64,000 nucleotides of DNA, taken from the NCBI GenBank assembly GCA_009760855.2, contig WPIO01000054.1:1425001-1489000 (forward strand). Reading direction: 5' to 3'. Position numbers and translations under genes: made by a program. The DNA comes from Cristatella mucedo (Eukaryota; Bryozoa; Phylactolaemata; Cristatellidae). Under the pieces are notes generated by a model, which saw only the letters and a list, made by a program, of their open reading frames with translations, ran no database searches and was not told the origin of the DNA. Of the stretch, positions 21,000 through 31,043 are shown in pieces. The first letter of the stretch is position 1. Every line of letters begins with the position of its first letter.

Positions 21000-22030
21000 A
21001 AAAGGCAGCAGTACGCCTCTACTTACCCTGACTTCCAGCGCTAGAATGATTCTCAGTGTGATTATACGCCTCATCAGCAATCGATGTAGAGACCCTTGCG
21101 TAGCCAATGACGCTAACAGTAGCCTCCAACGTGCCACCGTACGTACTATCAACGGATGTGCTCGTGGCCTGCTCTTTCTCAGCTTGGCTGGTCGAAATCT
21201 TTGCGGTCATTGCAGTCGCTAGCGTGACCACTGAAGTACCAGATACCGATGAACTGACCGGATTCTTTTGGCCTAAAAACGACATTGAATCATATGCTAG
21301 TATCCGTTTTGGCGAGGTTTCTCTCAGCGTTTGTCTGAGAACGGAAACTTTGCTGCCAATTTTCAAATAAATATACTTTAGTCCTTTTGTTAGTGCCCGC
21401 TACTAAGGAGTTTCCTAGTGCCCGCTTGGCAACATGATAGCACATTGTATTAAGACTAATAGATTAATTCAAAGGCTCGGGTTGGCGAGATGATGGCCTT
21501 ACTTGGACGAACTGCGACCTTTGATAATAAGACTTCGACTGTGTTACCGGGTTGGTCAGCCTTAATCATTGGAAGGGAACCTCATAAATCCAGCTCTTGT
21601 GTAGAAATGTCGGCTCGTCACCGGTGAATGCAAGTTGTAGCTAGTCGTCTACCGGCCAGTGCGAAGGGCGCATACAGTAGATGAGAAGCCTCGGAGGGTA
21701 GAGCTTAAACGGGTGGGGGTGCGGTCGAAGCTTGAACCTTTCAAGGCGAAGTCGAATCTTGGTTTTCCAGCCAATCTCGTGGGCTGCGCACATCTTCTGC
21801 GCTGCCCACGTGCTTCCGGGGACTGAAGAGCTGACGACCTTAGATTCTTCCTGCGCCTCTCGTCTGTCGCTAGCTGTGATATACCGTGCAGCCATCTTGC
21901 CTGCGATATCTGGTAGTTGAACATCGGCCAGGCAAGCGGCAATCTTTTAAAGGCCGAATTAAAAAGCGGGCAAGATTTTAGAGAAAGATTTCCTTAAATT
22001 GAAAGTGGATTTAAATGAGATAAAAAGTCA
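21000..22030 (-). repeat. Repeat block E, copy 2 (most complete)
   Basis: Aligns with 1940-2790 and 58135-58770. It contains the best version of the Ser/Thr-rich frame and continues into block I without the LINE-B/J replacement seen in copy 1. Confidence 0.7.
21019..21366 (-). CDS. Ser/Thr-rich frame, possible exon or element protein
   Basis: Uninterrupted minus-strand frame of 115 codons opening at a TTG after SIGSK-like text, so the true start is unknown and it is probably an internal exon. Order of features: SKVSVLRQTLRETSPKR, then AYDSMSFLGQKNPVSSSVSG, a Thr/Ser/Ala-rich middle, and GYARVSTSIADEAYNHTENH near the end. Copy 1 at 1944-2330 aligns along its whole length with in-frame gaps. 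A Ser/Thr-rich frame of similar style occurs at 29374-29562 (minus). No catalytic or binding motif is visible. Either a captured host exon or part of a transposon-encoded protein is possible. Confidence 0.4.
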   Translation of the reverse strand: MKIGSKVSVLRQTLRETSPKRILAYDSMSFLGQKNPVSSSVSGTSVVTLATAMTAKISTSQAEKEQATSTSVDSTYGGTLEATVSVIGYARVSTSIADEAYNHTENHSSAGSQGK

Positions 22031-22189
22031 TATAAAACCTAGCGATGAGAGCGATAAAAGCAGTTGCCTCTGTAGCTTGATTCTTCGAGCGCTCTGGTCC
22101 ATGAAACTGTCGCGAGATCAAATAGATGGAACATTATTCATTCCGTGCTCGTCTTCTCACTGAACGTTCGAAATCATTTTGCAATATCG

Positions 22190-23225
22190 ATTGCAATATA
22201 AGTGCCCGATGCCTTGCATCGGGCAGGGCGGCTTCATCAGGGTCGGCAGACGCCAGCTAGCTGTGAGCCCCGTTATAGCGAGCCGCGTTATCTGCACTCG
22301 AGCGACCTCTCGAAGCTGAGCCGCCTTTTAGAACCCGCTCCGACTTAAACGGGCCGGATTCCAGAAGCTTCCGGGACGTGCGTGGTAGCGTGCACGTAAC
22401 TAGCGAGCCAATTTGTATTCTGCGAATGAGCCTATTCACTTTTTAGAGTTAAGTGCTGCGTTTCCTTTTATTAGAGCATGTCTGCTCGTTCAGCAGGTGT
22501 AGAAAATAGGCGGCCCTGCTTCGTCAGTCAGGTGACGTCTGGTGACTCGAACTTGCTATTCGGGCCACACCTTGGGTATATATTTAAGTTTTCAAAAGCT
22601 ACGAATTTCTCCTTTCAGCTCTCGGTGTGTTGTTTTACTTCCGCCCGCCAGCTGCTGCAAACGTTCTTACACGAGGCTTGAAATACTATGTCCGGACCGG
22701 ATGTGACCGAAGTACTTGATGGATAGCATTGCTTTTCGCCGATGGCATATCGAACGAACAGGCATTGCGGAAAATTCCGAGAGCACATGTAGCAGCAGTC
22801 GGCGAGCGTTCTTCGAAAATTGACGTAGTCTGTAGTGCTAATACTCGAAACGGAATCAGAATTCAAGATGGCGGTAAAGGTGCATCGAAGTGGCGACGAC
22901 CCTGAAACGAATATAACGCAACGGGTGACTGTCAGCGCTCGCAGCTCCCGACGAGTCGCCGCGCGGGCTCCGTGCAGCACTTGATAACTCAGCAAATTAG
23001 CTGCCGTCGAAACTTCCGCGGCCTGAACTGCAGGTGATCAATCCACTTTTTGACCCGTTGCCATGCGCTCAGTTTGCCTGCTTGGTTTGATTTTTGCACT
23101 CAATTTGAGTTTTAAAAATCGCATAGCAGCGTCGTTTGAAACTGAAAATGTGACCTGCCTGGAGCCGTCGATATCTACGGCTCCAGGCATCGGAGCAAGG
23201 GTCGGTACTGCATAGTAGCTCTGCG
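22190..23225 (+). repeat. Repeat block I, copy 2
   Basis: Aligns with 3130-4275. It contains a perfect 10-bp hairpin TGCCCGATGC/GCATCGGGCA (22203-22225), and near its end a 12-bp hairpin with an 8-nt loop (arms 23157-23168 and 23177-23188, GCCTGGAGCCGT and its complement). The first hairpin is kept in shorter form in copy 3 near 58988. Confidence 0.7.
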
Positions 23226-23765
23226 GAGCGCTTCTCCCCGAGGCCTCCTCTTCACACATTCTCGAGGCATCCTCTGCCACGCATTCTCGAGAACACGGCC
23301 GCGGTCGTAAAGGTGTTCGTCTTGACCTAGGACGATCAAGCAAGCACGTGAGCCCCTCCCCCCCCGCCCCGCCCTCCGCCAAACCAGGAACGTACAGAAT
23401 AAGTCGTACACTTGAACTTTGACCTTCTGGCTTTCCCCTAAACTCATCCTTGCACTTGCGATGCTGTACAGTTATATTGTGGGGGAAAAGTGCGTTAAAA
23501 GTGCTGTGCTGCCCCACCCACCAGCAGGCTCTGGCCGTGCCCGCAGCTCTCGTTGAGTCTCGCGGAGACACGTGACGCTCGAACGTGAGCGGCAAACGAG
23601 ATTCAATCTTTATTCTCTCTCACCGCAGATAAGGGAGTACATCTGTGGTGGGAAACATGCCCTACGACAAAGGCCGGAAGCTGCGCCGAGTCAATTGCCC
23701 AACCACCTGCTGCAGGTGGGGCGTACATTAGTGGTGGAATACTGCTTCGCTAATTACAACAGCAG
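23226..23765. other. GC-rich unassigned DNA
   Basis: Overlapping minus-strand frames of 90-185 codons cover it, but they share no conserved motif and no second copy, and they start at non-ATG codons in GC-rich DNA. I do not call a gene. Confidence 0.3.
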
Positions 23766-25775
23766 AATAATAATAATAATAATAATAATATTGCACTTGA
23801 TAAAGCGCCCTCAGAGAACTTAATCTCTTTCTAGGCGCTTTACATTTGCTGCAAAGTGATACGCAATAGAATAGTAAGTAAAATCATGCTTGAAAAACAA
23901 ACAAAATGAATAACATGGTTAGGGGTTACATGCACTGGGTCAGCATGCAAATGTGGTTAGTGGCAGCATGAACAGTGTCAGCACGCATAAGCACATCGAG
24001 GACGAATCACAAGGACCCACTAAATGCTGTCCTAAATAGGTATGTTTTTAAGTTTCTTTTAAATGTGGTCAGGTCAGGGGATGTTCTGATGCAGGTCGGG
24101 AGGGAGTTCCAGGCTGTGGGAGCATACGAGCTAAATGCACGGTCTCCAAAGGATTTAAGGTTTGTACGAGGTATTTCTAGACTGTTGGATTCCGAAAAGC
24201 GAGTGGTACGATGCTTTGCCTGATGGGGTAGTGTATCTGAAAGATAGGCTGGAGCCATAGAATGAAGAGACCTAAAAGTGAGCGACAAAACCTTGAAGTC
24301 AATCCGTTGCTTGACTGGTAACCAGTGCAGGTCGGCGAGAAGTGGAGTAATGTGGCAACTGCGACGCTCACGACAGACAAGCCTAGCTGCAGAGTTTTGC
24401 ACCAGCTGCAATCGCCTGATCGCACATGCTGGTAGGCCAGTAAGCAGTGAGTTGCAGAAGTCGAGACGAGATGTCACGAATGCATGGACCAACTTGGACG
24501 TGGTATCCTTATCTAAACAAGCCCTAATTTTAGCAATGTTATGAAGCTGAAAATATGCTGATTTGACTGTGGAGCTGATGTGGTCGTCTAACGAGAGGTC
24601 GCTTTGGAATATGACACCTAGATTTCGAGCTGATGCAACTGGAGATATGCTGGCAGAGCCAATTTTGAAAGTCAGCCTTTCCAATTTCTGAATAACACTA
24701 GGTTTGCCCATAACTAGTAAGTTAGTTTTATCATCGTTTAGTTTTAGAAAATTTGCTGCCATCCATGATCGGATGTCATCAATGCATGCAGCAAGTGAGT
24801 TGAGAGAATTTGAGGTGCTCGAAGGCTGGGAGGGATCAAAGCAAAGGTACAACTGAGTGTCATCCGCATAGAAGTGAAAGCCTAGATTGTGCTTGGCAAT
24901 CACATCAGCGAGAGGGAGAGTATAAACGGTGAAAAGGACCGGACCTAGCACAGAGCCCTGAGGTACTCCATATTTTAGAGGTACTTCAGATGATCTTTGT
25001 CCATTCACGTCAACACTCTGGAGTCTCCCACTGAGATAGGACCTGAACCACTGCAGAGCAGTGCCAGTGATGCCCAGGCGAGATGAGAGGCGCTCTAGAA
25101 GTACTTTGTGATCGATGGTATCAAAAGCTGCCGAAAGATCGAGCAAAACAAGAAGAGACACTCTACCCATGTCTGCATTCCTAAGTAGGTCGTTGTATAC
25201 CCGAAGCAATGCTGACTCTGTGGAGTGATTAGCTCTAAAGCCAGACTGGAACTTACTAGCAAGGTGTGAGGTTTCGATATACGAGTTCAGCTGGTCTGCC
25301 ACGACCCGTTCCAGTGTATTTGATAGGAATGGTAGAAGGGAGACTGGGCGGTAGTTGCTTAAGTTCTCTTGGTCTAGTGTAGCTTTCTTGAGAAGTGGCC
25401 TGACTACAGCTTTTTTGAAAGGTGCTGGGACCTGACCTGAGGCTAATGACATATTAATGATGTTGGTTATGCATGGCAGCAGCAGATCAATGCAACGTAG
25501 GAGCAGGACAGTGGGAATAGGGTCCAGTGGACTTGTTGTCTTCTTTGATTGAGATACGAGCTTTAGGACTACATCACTAGTGACCTGTTTAAATGCAGAC
25601 ATTGAGGCGCAGCCAGGAACCGAGGAACAGCATTCTAGTGGGAAGGTTGTCATCGCAGGGATGGATTCTCTGATTTTGTCTATCTTCTGCACAAAGAATC
25701 GAGAGAAGCGATCGGCTAGATCATCGCAAGGATCAGAAGCAGTAGGCGCGCGAAACAATAATACAAGGAATTAAA
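23766..25775 (-). mobile_element. LINE-A retrotransposon, L2/CR1 type, 5'-truncated
   Basis: Best-preserved retrotransposon in the window. On the minus strand, from right to left: a 583-codon reverse transcriptase frame, about 230 bp of 3' untranslated sequence, a hairpin with AAAGCGCC and GGGCGC arms, and an (ATT)n tail read as (AAT)n at 23767-23790 on the plus strand. The endonuclease region is missing; the fragment at 38137-38664 shows what it looked like. No poly(A): a short tandem-repeat end is usual for the L2/CR1 group. Confidence 0.93.
24007..25758 (-). CDS. LINE-A reverse transcriptase, 5'-truncated but open (583 codons)
   Basis: RNA-directed DNA polymerase of a non-LTR retrotransposon, which would copy element RNA into DNA at a nicked target. 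Visible landmarks by residue: NYRPVSLLP at 135-143; palm motif A LLDLSAAFDTIDH at 205-217; motif B GVPQGSVLGP at 264-273; motif [10 protein letters not shown] at 296-304 with both catalytic aspartates; thumb-side TSRLDFCNSLLTGLP at 429-443; and the family C-terminus ending FRTAFSGSL. A stop (TAA) lies just upstream of the first shown codon (TTG) and there is no early ATG, so the amino-terminal endonuclease part is lost. An enzyme could be made only by readthrough from outside. No frameshift lies inside the RT domain, so the insertion is fairly young. Confidence 0.92.
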   Translation of the reverse strand: MFRAPTASDPCDDLADRFSRFFVQKIDKIRESIPAMTTFPLECCSSVPGCASMSAFKQVTSDVVLKLVSQSKKTTSPLDPIPTVLLLRCIDLLLPCITNIINMSLASGQVPAPFKKAVVRPLLKKATLDQENLSNYRPVSLLPFLSNTLERVVADQLNSYIETSHLASKFQSGFRANHSTESALLRVYNDLLRNADMGRVSLLVLLDLSAAFDTIDHKVLLERLSSRLGITGTALQWFRSYLSGRLQSVDVNGQRSSEVPLKYGVPQGSVLGPVLFTVYTLPLADVIAKHNLGFHFYADDTQLYLCFDPSQPSSTSNSLNSLAACIDDIRSWMAANFLKLNDDKTNLLVMGKPSVIQKLERLTFKIGSASISPVASARNLGVIFQSDLSLDDHISSTVKSAYFQLHNIAKIRACLDKDTTSKLVHAFVTSRLDFCNSLLTGLPACAIRRLQLVQNSAARLVCRERRSCHITPLLADLHWLPVKQRIDFKVLSLTFRSLHSMAPAYLSDTLPHQAKHRTTRFSESNSLEIPRTNLKSFGDRAFSSYAPTAWNSLPTCIRTSPDLTTFKRNLKTYLFRTAFSGSL

Positions 25776-26206
25776 GAGCTTGCCCGAGATGTGAACTAAA
25801 GTTAGGCTTGCATGCGTAAAGCTTAGTCAGGTGACTTGAGGGGCTGCAGGGCTTTGCACTTATCACTTTATCGCCATTCTTAGTCGACCCCTCAAGGCAT
25901 CTCTCAGGAACAAAAAACGTAAACTCAGAAGAACTGATAAAACTAATTTAGTTTTGAACTTTTCTGCGACAGAGTTTCTGCTTAAGCTCTTTTCTTAGAG
26001 TGTTTCGCTAAAGACGAACATTTCACTCTAAGAGTCTGACTCGTCACAAAATTCAGTAACATTTTATTATTATATAATATAATGTTTTTAGAATATTCTA
26101 GAATAAGGACGATGTCTTTGCTCTGGTCAGCTCTCTCAAACACTTTATTTCCAATCTGGCATGACTAAACCTGCCTATTCTGCTCATACATGCAGCAGCT
26201 GCGCCT
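25776..26206. other. Intergenic-type DNA, nothing recognised
   Basis: No supported frame; small AT-rich stretch near 26060-26100. Confidence 0.4.
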
Positions 26207-26290
26207 CAGAAAGAGAGAGAGAGAGAGAGATAGAGAGATAGAGAGAAAGAGAGAGAGAGAGATAGATAGAGAGAGAGAGAGAGAGAATAG
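26207..26290 (+). repeat. (GA)n microsatellite
   Basis: Imperfect GA/GATA run preceding Gln-rich cassette copy 1. Cassette copies 2 and 3 also follow GA tracts. Confidence 0.95.
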
Positions 26291-26383
26291 GAGACATATT
26301 GAGCCAGAGAGTAAAAAGATATCGTTTACACAACAAATTTATATCAAAGCAAGCAATTGCTGTTGATTAAAATCACCTTTTAC

Positions 26384-26650
26384 GCTTTTCCAAATACTCG
26401 AAGCAACAGCTGGTGCTGACGCACAGCAAGACCAGAGGCTGCCTCACAACAGACTTGAGTCCCAGGCGGCGCAAGCAGACAATGCCGTCAATGACTCACC
26501 AGCTGCTGCTGCACTGCAGCAAGAGAATGAAACGAGGATGAAGCAGCAGCAGCAGACCGCCGTAGGCGCGACCATCCTCGCTGTGGCAACTGAGCAGCAA
26601 GTGAGCTTTACAGCGGTCGATTACTGTCACGTGGCTTCGGCGAAAGGTGA
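26384..26650 (+). other. Gln/Ala-rich cassette, copy 1
   Basis: The frame reads LFQILEATAGADAQQDQRLP, then ESQAAQADNAVNDSPAAAAL, then QQENETRMKQQQQTAVGATI, closing at a stop near 26655. It matches the frame at 40249-40518 with in-frame gaps. A donor-like CAA|GTGAGC is at 26600/26601. The acceptor seen in copy 2 is degenerate here. Composition suggests a low-complexity or coiled-coil segment. No function is assigned. Confidence 0.45.
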
Positions 26651-26764
26651 ATGTTAGCTTTGGTCCACTAAAAGCGACGTAAAATAGAGTAAATAAAGTA
26701 AGAGTGAATAAAGTATGAATAAAGTAAATATATTTTATGAAAATTAGCTAACTGCATTTCCACG

Positions 26765-27490
26765 AAAAGCGACGCTCTCGCTCTTGCGTTCGCGGCGTCG
26801 TCGCTAGCGCATCCGAGCACCGTCGCCGACTCTCCGCTCTCGCTGGCGCGATTCCGTAGAGTTATTTGTGCATGCCCCTTTCTGCTTTGGCGGGCGTCCA
26901 AATTGACACCACCAGCAAAGGCCGATCCCCGGAGAGCCAATCTTTCGCTTTCAATCGCCAGCGCCACCGGCTAAAAGTAAACGACGCAGCCGGCGGATAC
27001 AAGGTATCGGCGAGCGGTAGCGGAAACGGCGTCGCCGCTGCTGCGCCCGCGAGCCGCTCGCCAGCCTTTCTAATCGGCGGCGATCGACCCTGGGCTTAGG
27101 GTTCTAGTGCTCGGTCAATGCGAAGCGGACGTCCTCGACACAAAGCGGAAGCGATGGCGCTGCGCCGCGTCGGTCAGAGAGACGGAAAATCGATGAGTGA
27201 AAATCGAATCGAGAGTGCGAAAGCTAACGCTAACGGGGCTCCGCAGTAAAAGTGCACTCGCTCCGCTGAGCGGCGAGGCCGCAGCGGGGCGGGCGAAAGG
27301 ACGCGGAGCGCCGTCTCTCGGTCGCTCGCAGTCTCATGGTGCGCAGAGCTTCGCTGTAGCGAGTCCATTTTCGCGCCGCTTTTTTGCGATAAGGAGAAGC
27401 TGCCTTTTGGATCGGCCTCCTTCTAGACAGGCTGAAGGGCTGGTCATCGAATGCGACAAACTGGCGCCATAAAACGGACGCGAGAGCCGC
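26765..27490 (+). repeat. GC-rich repeat G, copy 1
   Basis: Matches 56660-57260 and, in its second half, 50380-50720. Landmarks: GTTCGCGGC.TCGTCGCTAGC, GCGAGCCGCTCGCCAGCCTT, GCGGACGTCCTCGACA and GAGCGCC.TCT. The order relative to the GA tract and the Gln-rich cassette is the same in copies 1 and 3, so GA tract, cassette and G may be one composite unit. Confidence 0.7.
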
Positions 27491-27499
27491 CAAAGTGCT

Positions 27500-27630
27500 A
27501 AACTATAAAAAAAATTAAAATTTAAAAGACACTAATAATTTAAACAATTTAATAGTAATAAATTAAATAATAATTTAAATTTAATAATAATAAATTTAAT
27601 AATTTAATTTAATAATTTAAAAGACATTAA
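27500..27630. repeat. AT-only island
   Basis: About 125 bp of almost pure A/T built from AATTTAA-like words, with AATTTAAAAGACA at both ends (a direct repeat). Similar islands are at 40735-40800, 41200-41335, 45060-45180 and 57340-57475, each within GC-rich DNA. Confidence 0.75.
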
Positions 27631-27633
27631 ACA

Positions 27634-29312
27634 GTCTACTGGCCAAGGCTGAGAGGTCTGACTCCCCAGATATTAAGGGCTCAGCCGAAAGGTTTTCAGC
27701 CTTCTTTACTGAAAAAAATTGTGCACATTCGTGCCTCCACAAAGCCCCCTCCGACTAAAGCGATTGCGGAATCACAACCTGTGACCTTCCTTACAAGGTT
27801 CTCCGAGGTTTCTGCATGCCATGTGGCTACCTTAATAAGGTCAAGCAAAAAGAGCTCGCCTCCTGAAGACCCTATACCATCGTCTCTGTGGTCTTCACTG
27901 GCAGACCAACTTAAGCCATGCCATAACCGAGATTTTTAATGCTTCTTTGGGAAAAGTGATCATCCCCAAGTCCTTCAAATTGACAATCGTAAAGCCTGGA
28001 TTAGATACAGAGGTCCTTGCAAACTATCGCCCAGTTTCCCTTCTTCCTTTCTTGTCAAAGATTCTTGAGAAAATTGTTGCTAACCAGCTGCTTGAGCGTA
28101 TTGAAAAGAATCTGATAGTGTTAAATCTGTGTTGTGTGAGGGTCATTTCTCACACACGAGACGGGTCACCTCTTTAGTCCCTTGAGGGTCCGTACTCGGT
28201 CCCTTTCTGTTCTTCATTTCTACTCAACCTCTGGAAAAAGTGATTAAGGCCGATGGAATATGATATCACTTTTATGCTGACGATACTCAGCTATATTTGT
28301 CATTCAAACCGTCGGAATCTGCTGCAGCAACTGATAAACTTAATGCTTGCCAAGCCAACATTCGATCCTGGATGTCAGAAATTTTCTTGAAACTAAATGA
28401 CGATAAAATCGAACTGCTGCTCATAGGACACCCTAAGCGTGTGGCTGGATTAAAAGGCTTTGCGCTTCTAATATGTGATGCTGTTGTGCGACCATCATTA
28501 CGTACTCGAAATTTAGGTGTCGTTTTCGAAAGCTGCCTCAATTTTAAAAAGCTTCATTCAGAAGACTGCTTCTACAGATAGCCATCACGTCCAATCCCTA
28601 TCCAAGATAGCTGTCTTCCACAGTGGCTTGCGAAAAATTTAGCTAGCTCCTTAGTTCTGTCTCGGCTTGATTATTGTAATTCCCTTTTGGCTGGGCTACC
28701 GAAGAAAGCTATTAGGCCACTGCAGCTGACAATGAATATGGCTGCAAGGCTAGTCTTAAAATCCTAGAGGTTTGAGCACGTGTCTCCTTTGCTGAAAGAG
28801 CTAGGATGGTTGCCGGTTGAGCAAAGGATACAGAGCAAAGTTCTTACGCTGACCCACAAGGCCCGCCACGGCTTGGCTCTTTCGTACCTAGCTGAACTGC
28901 TGCATCAGTTTCAGCCTGTTCGTGCCCTGAGGTCCTGTGTGGACAATAAATTAGCTGTCCCATTCCTCCTCTTAAAGACAGTTGGCGACAGAAGCTTTAG
29001 CTCTGCAGGTCCTAGACTGTGGAACTCGCTTCTACAATTCTTACGCAACGACAACTACTCCCCTACTGCCAACTACGGCTCATCCTTTTCAGAGGTCCTG
29101 AGCTGCTACTTCTATGCTACTCACTACCTCAACTGCTCTCCTGACTCTGCCATGCTTCCCACTTTCTTTTGTTGCGTGAGACGAAGTCTGTTGGCTACCG
29201 AATGCGTACCGAAAGCCGCTTAGGCTGTGAGTGCGCTATACAAAACTCTCCTTCATAACACCCACATAGTCTTGGTAGCTTTGTGGAGTTACAGACGGAG
29301 ATACATTACATC
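27634..29312 (+). mobile_element. LINE-B retrotransposon, broken, sense orientation
   Basis: Plus-strand copy covering part of the RT domain, an internal deletion, the C-terminal half and the complete 3' end, terminating GGAGATACATTACATCAC. It is the only LINE-B copy in plus orientation here. Confidence 0.9.
27640..29223 (+). pseudogene. LINE-B reverse transcriptase pseudogene
   Basis: The ORF is split over several frames. Recognisable pieces in order: ERFSAFF near 27695; SSPPEDPIPSSLW near 27860; NYRPVSLLPFLSKILEK near 28022; a deletion of motif A around 28140-28165; GSVLGP and [19 protein letters not shown] near 28270-28320; KLNDDKIELLLIGHPKRVAG near 28393; [18 protein letters not shown] near 28663; and LLKELGWLPVEQRIQ near 28788. 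A stop at LKS*RFEH (about 28766) and several frameshifts make it non-functional. Loss of motif A alone rules out activity. Confidence 0.9.
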
Positions 29313-29373
29313 ACTATTAATACGTCTTTAAGACGACCTAAAAGAACAAAGTCCCAGCCTGATCGAGTCACGC

Positions 29374-29562
29374 TTACTGTACAGGAAACGCGTCAGTATA
29401 ATTAGTGGCGGCGAAAGCTGAGTAGCTCTCGCAACAAGAGCGAGTAGCCTCTAAGTAGACTGTAAGAGCAGCAGCCGTAGCATTACTCTCGTCTTGAGAT
29501 GGCTCGCGTGTGGCTATATCCGTTGTGGCGTTGACTATTTCGACAGAAATAGCAGGCGACAT
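29374..29562 (-). other. Short Ser/Thr/Ala-rich frame
   Basis: Minus-strand 62-codon frame beginning at an ATG, with EATRSCCESYSAFAATNYTD near the end. Its style and possibly its sequence resemble the tail of the block E frame, but the match is too weak to be sure. No domain is recognised. Confidence 0.25.
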
Positions 29563-29899
29563 CTACCGGTGGATGCGTGTGAAGATTGCTCGAAGTAAAT
29601 TAGCCAATTCTCCAATTTTGTTTGGAAGCGCGTCTTTCGGAAGCAGTCAGCTGTGCTGAAGAGTTTTCGTCACGCCCCGTTGTTTAGTTAAAATCCAAAT
29701 ATCCCACCTCGATGCGATGGCCATCAATTTAAAGTTGCCTTTTCCTGACGATGGTAGAGCGTTTCAACGAATGAGTAGTGCAAATTAATTTGATGGGAAA
29801 CGCTCGAAATGCAGAGAGAACTAGCAATCGAGCTGTGCGCACTAAACGCGGGCTCCGCGTAGATTCCAGGATTGCAGGATTCCAGGGTAATGACTGGGC

Positions 29900-30360
29900 C
29901 TTCGTTGTTTAGGCCTTAGCGGCGGTGCTCTCAAGCGCTAGCACTACCCACCGGCAATGCCTTCAGCATGCGGCTCCGGTGTATTTGTTTTTAAAAAAGC
30001 GACTTACTTATGCCCCACCGTTTAATATGCACGGGAAAAAGCAAGTGTCGATTAACCCTGACCCCACGACGCGTTCTCGACAGAGGAAGAGGAGCAGGCT
30101 CGTGCCGCAGGCTGGCGGATCTGATCGTCCGAGTTCGCCGAATGGCGCCAGTGCCAGGCAGCAGCGGAAGTCAGTGCCAGGCAGCAGCCGAGTCGCGCGC
30201 GTTCCGCTGCGAGCGCGTAAGCGAAAGTCTCCGGGCAGTCTTTCGTCAGTCGTAGGGAGTCTTTGGTACCGGCATCAGTCTCGCACCAGCCTCGGTCTCG
30301 CCGCGTGGCTCCTCGATCGCGTGGATTAAAGCTCCGAGCGGCCCCCGAATGGTGCGAAAC
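29900..30360. promoter_or_regulatory. CpG-rich island
   Basis: GC/CpG-rich with Arg/Ser/Ala-rich frames on both strands and a direct repeat AGTGCCAGGCAGCAGC (about 30150 and 30172). No gene is recognised. Confidence 0.25.
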
Positions 30361-30429
30361 GGTTAGAATTTGACTTTTCCGAAAACACTTCCTGCCATTG
30401 ATTTGATTATCCGAGAAGAATACTCCCTT

Positions 30430-30500
30430 TTTATCTCTCTCACTCTCTCTATTTTCTCTCCCTCTCTCTGTCTCCTTCCCCCTGCCTGTCTGTCCGTTTG
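30430..30500 (+). repeat. (TCTC)n-rich tract
   Basis: Short CT-rich simple sequence. Confidence 0.8.
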
Positions 30501-30713
30501 TCGATCTGTCTGCTGGACCTGTTGCAGCAGACGGGCGACTGCCTTTATCTGCGAGTAGATGCAAATACAGCCATTGTCGCTGAGTACAAGCAAACACAAA
30601 GAGAACCTAAAGAAAATGTGGGCTCAGCAGTCAGGCACCGCTACTATAGCCTTCGAAGCATCTTTTCGCTCTGTCTTTCTTTCTATATATTCATTATAAA
30701 TACATAAATACAT

Positions 30714-30733
30714 ACACACACACACGCACACAC

Positions 30734-30824
<91 letters not shown>

Positions 30825-30827
30825 CAC

Positions 30828-30882
<55 letters not shown>

Positions 30883-30968
30883 CACACGCACACACACACA
30901 CATACACGCACACGCACACACACACACACGCACACACGCACACACGCACACACACGCACACACATACG

Positions 30969-31000
<32 letters not shown>

Positions 31001-31043
31001 CACACGCACACACGCACACACGCACACACACTCACACACACAT
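30714..31043 (+). repeat. (CA)n microsatellite, ~330 bp
   Basis: Long CA run with regularly scattered CG variants (CGCACA) and a few TACA variants. The Cys/Val frames on the minus strand are artefacts of GTGTGT. Confidence 0.97.

Noticed and set aside
23038-23595. 185-codon minus-strand frame
   Set aside because: Runs across the end of block I into GC-rich DNA, is not kept in block I copy 1, and has no motif.
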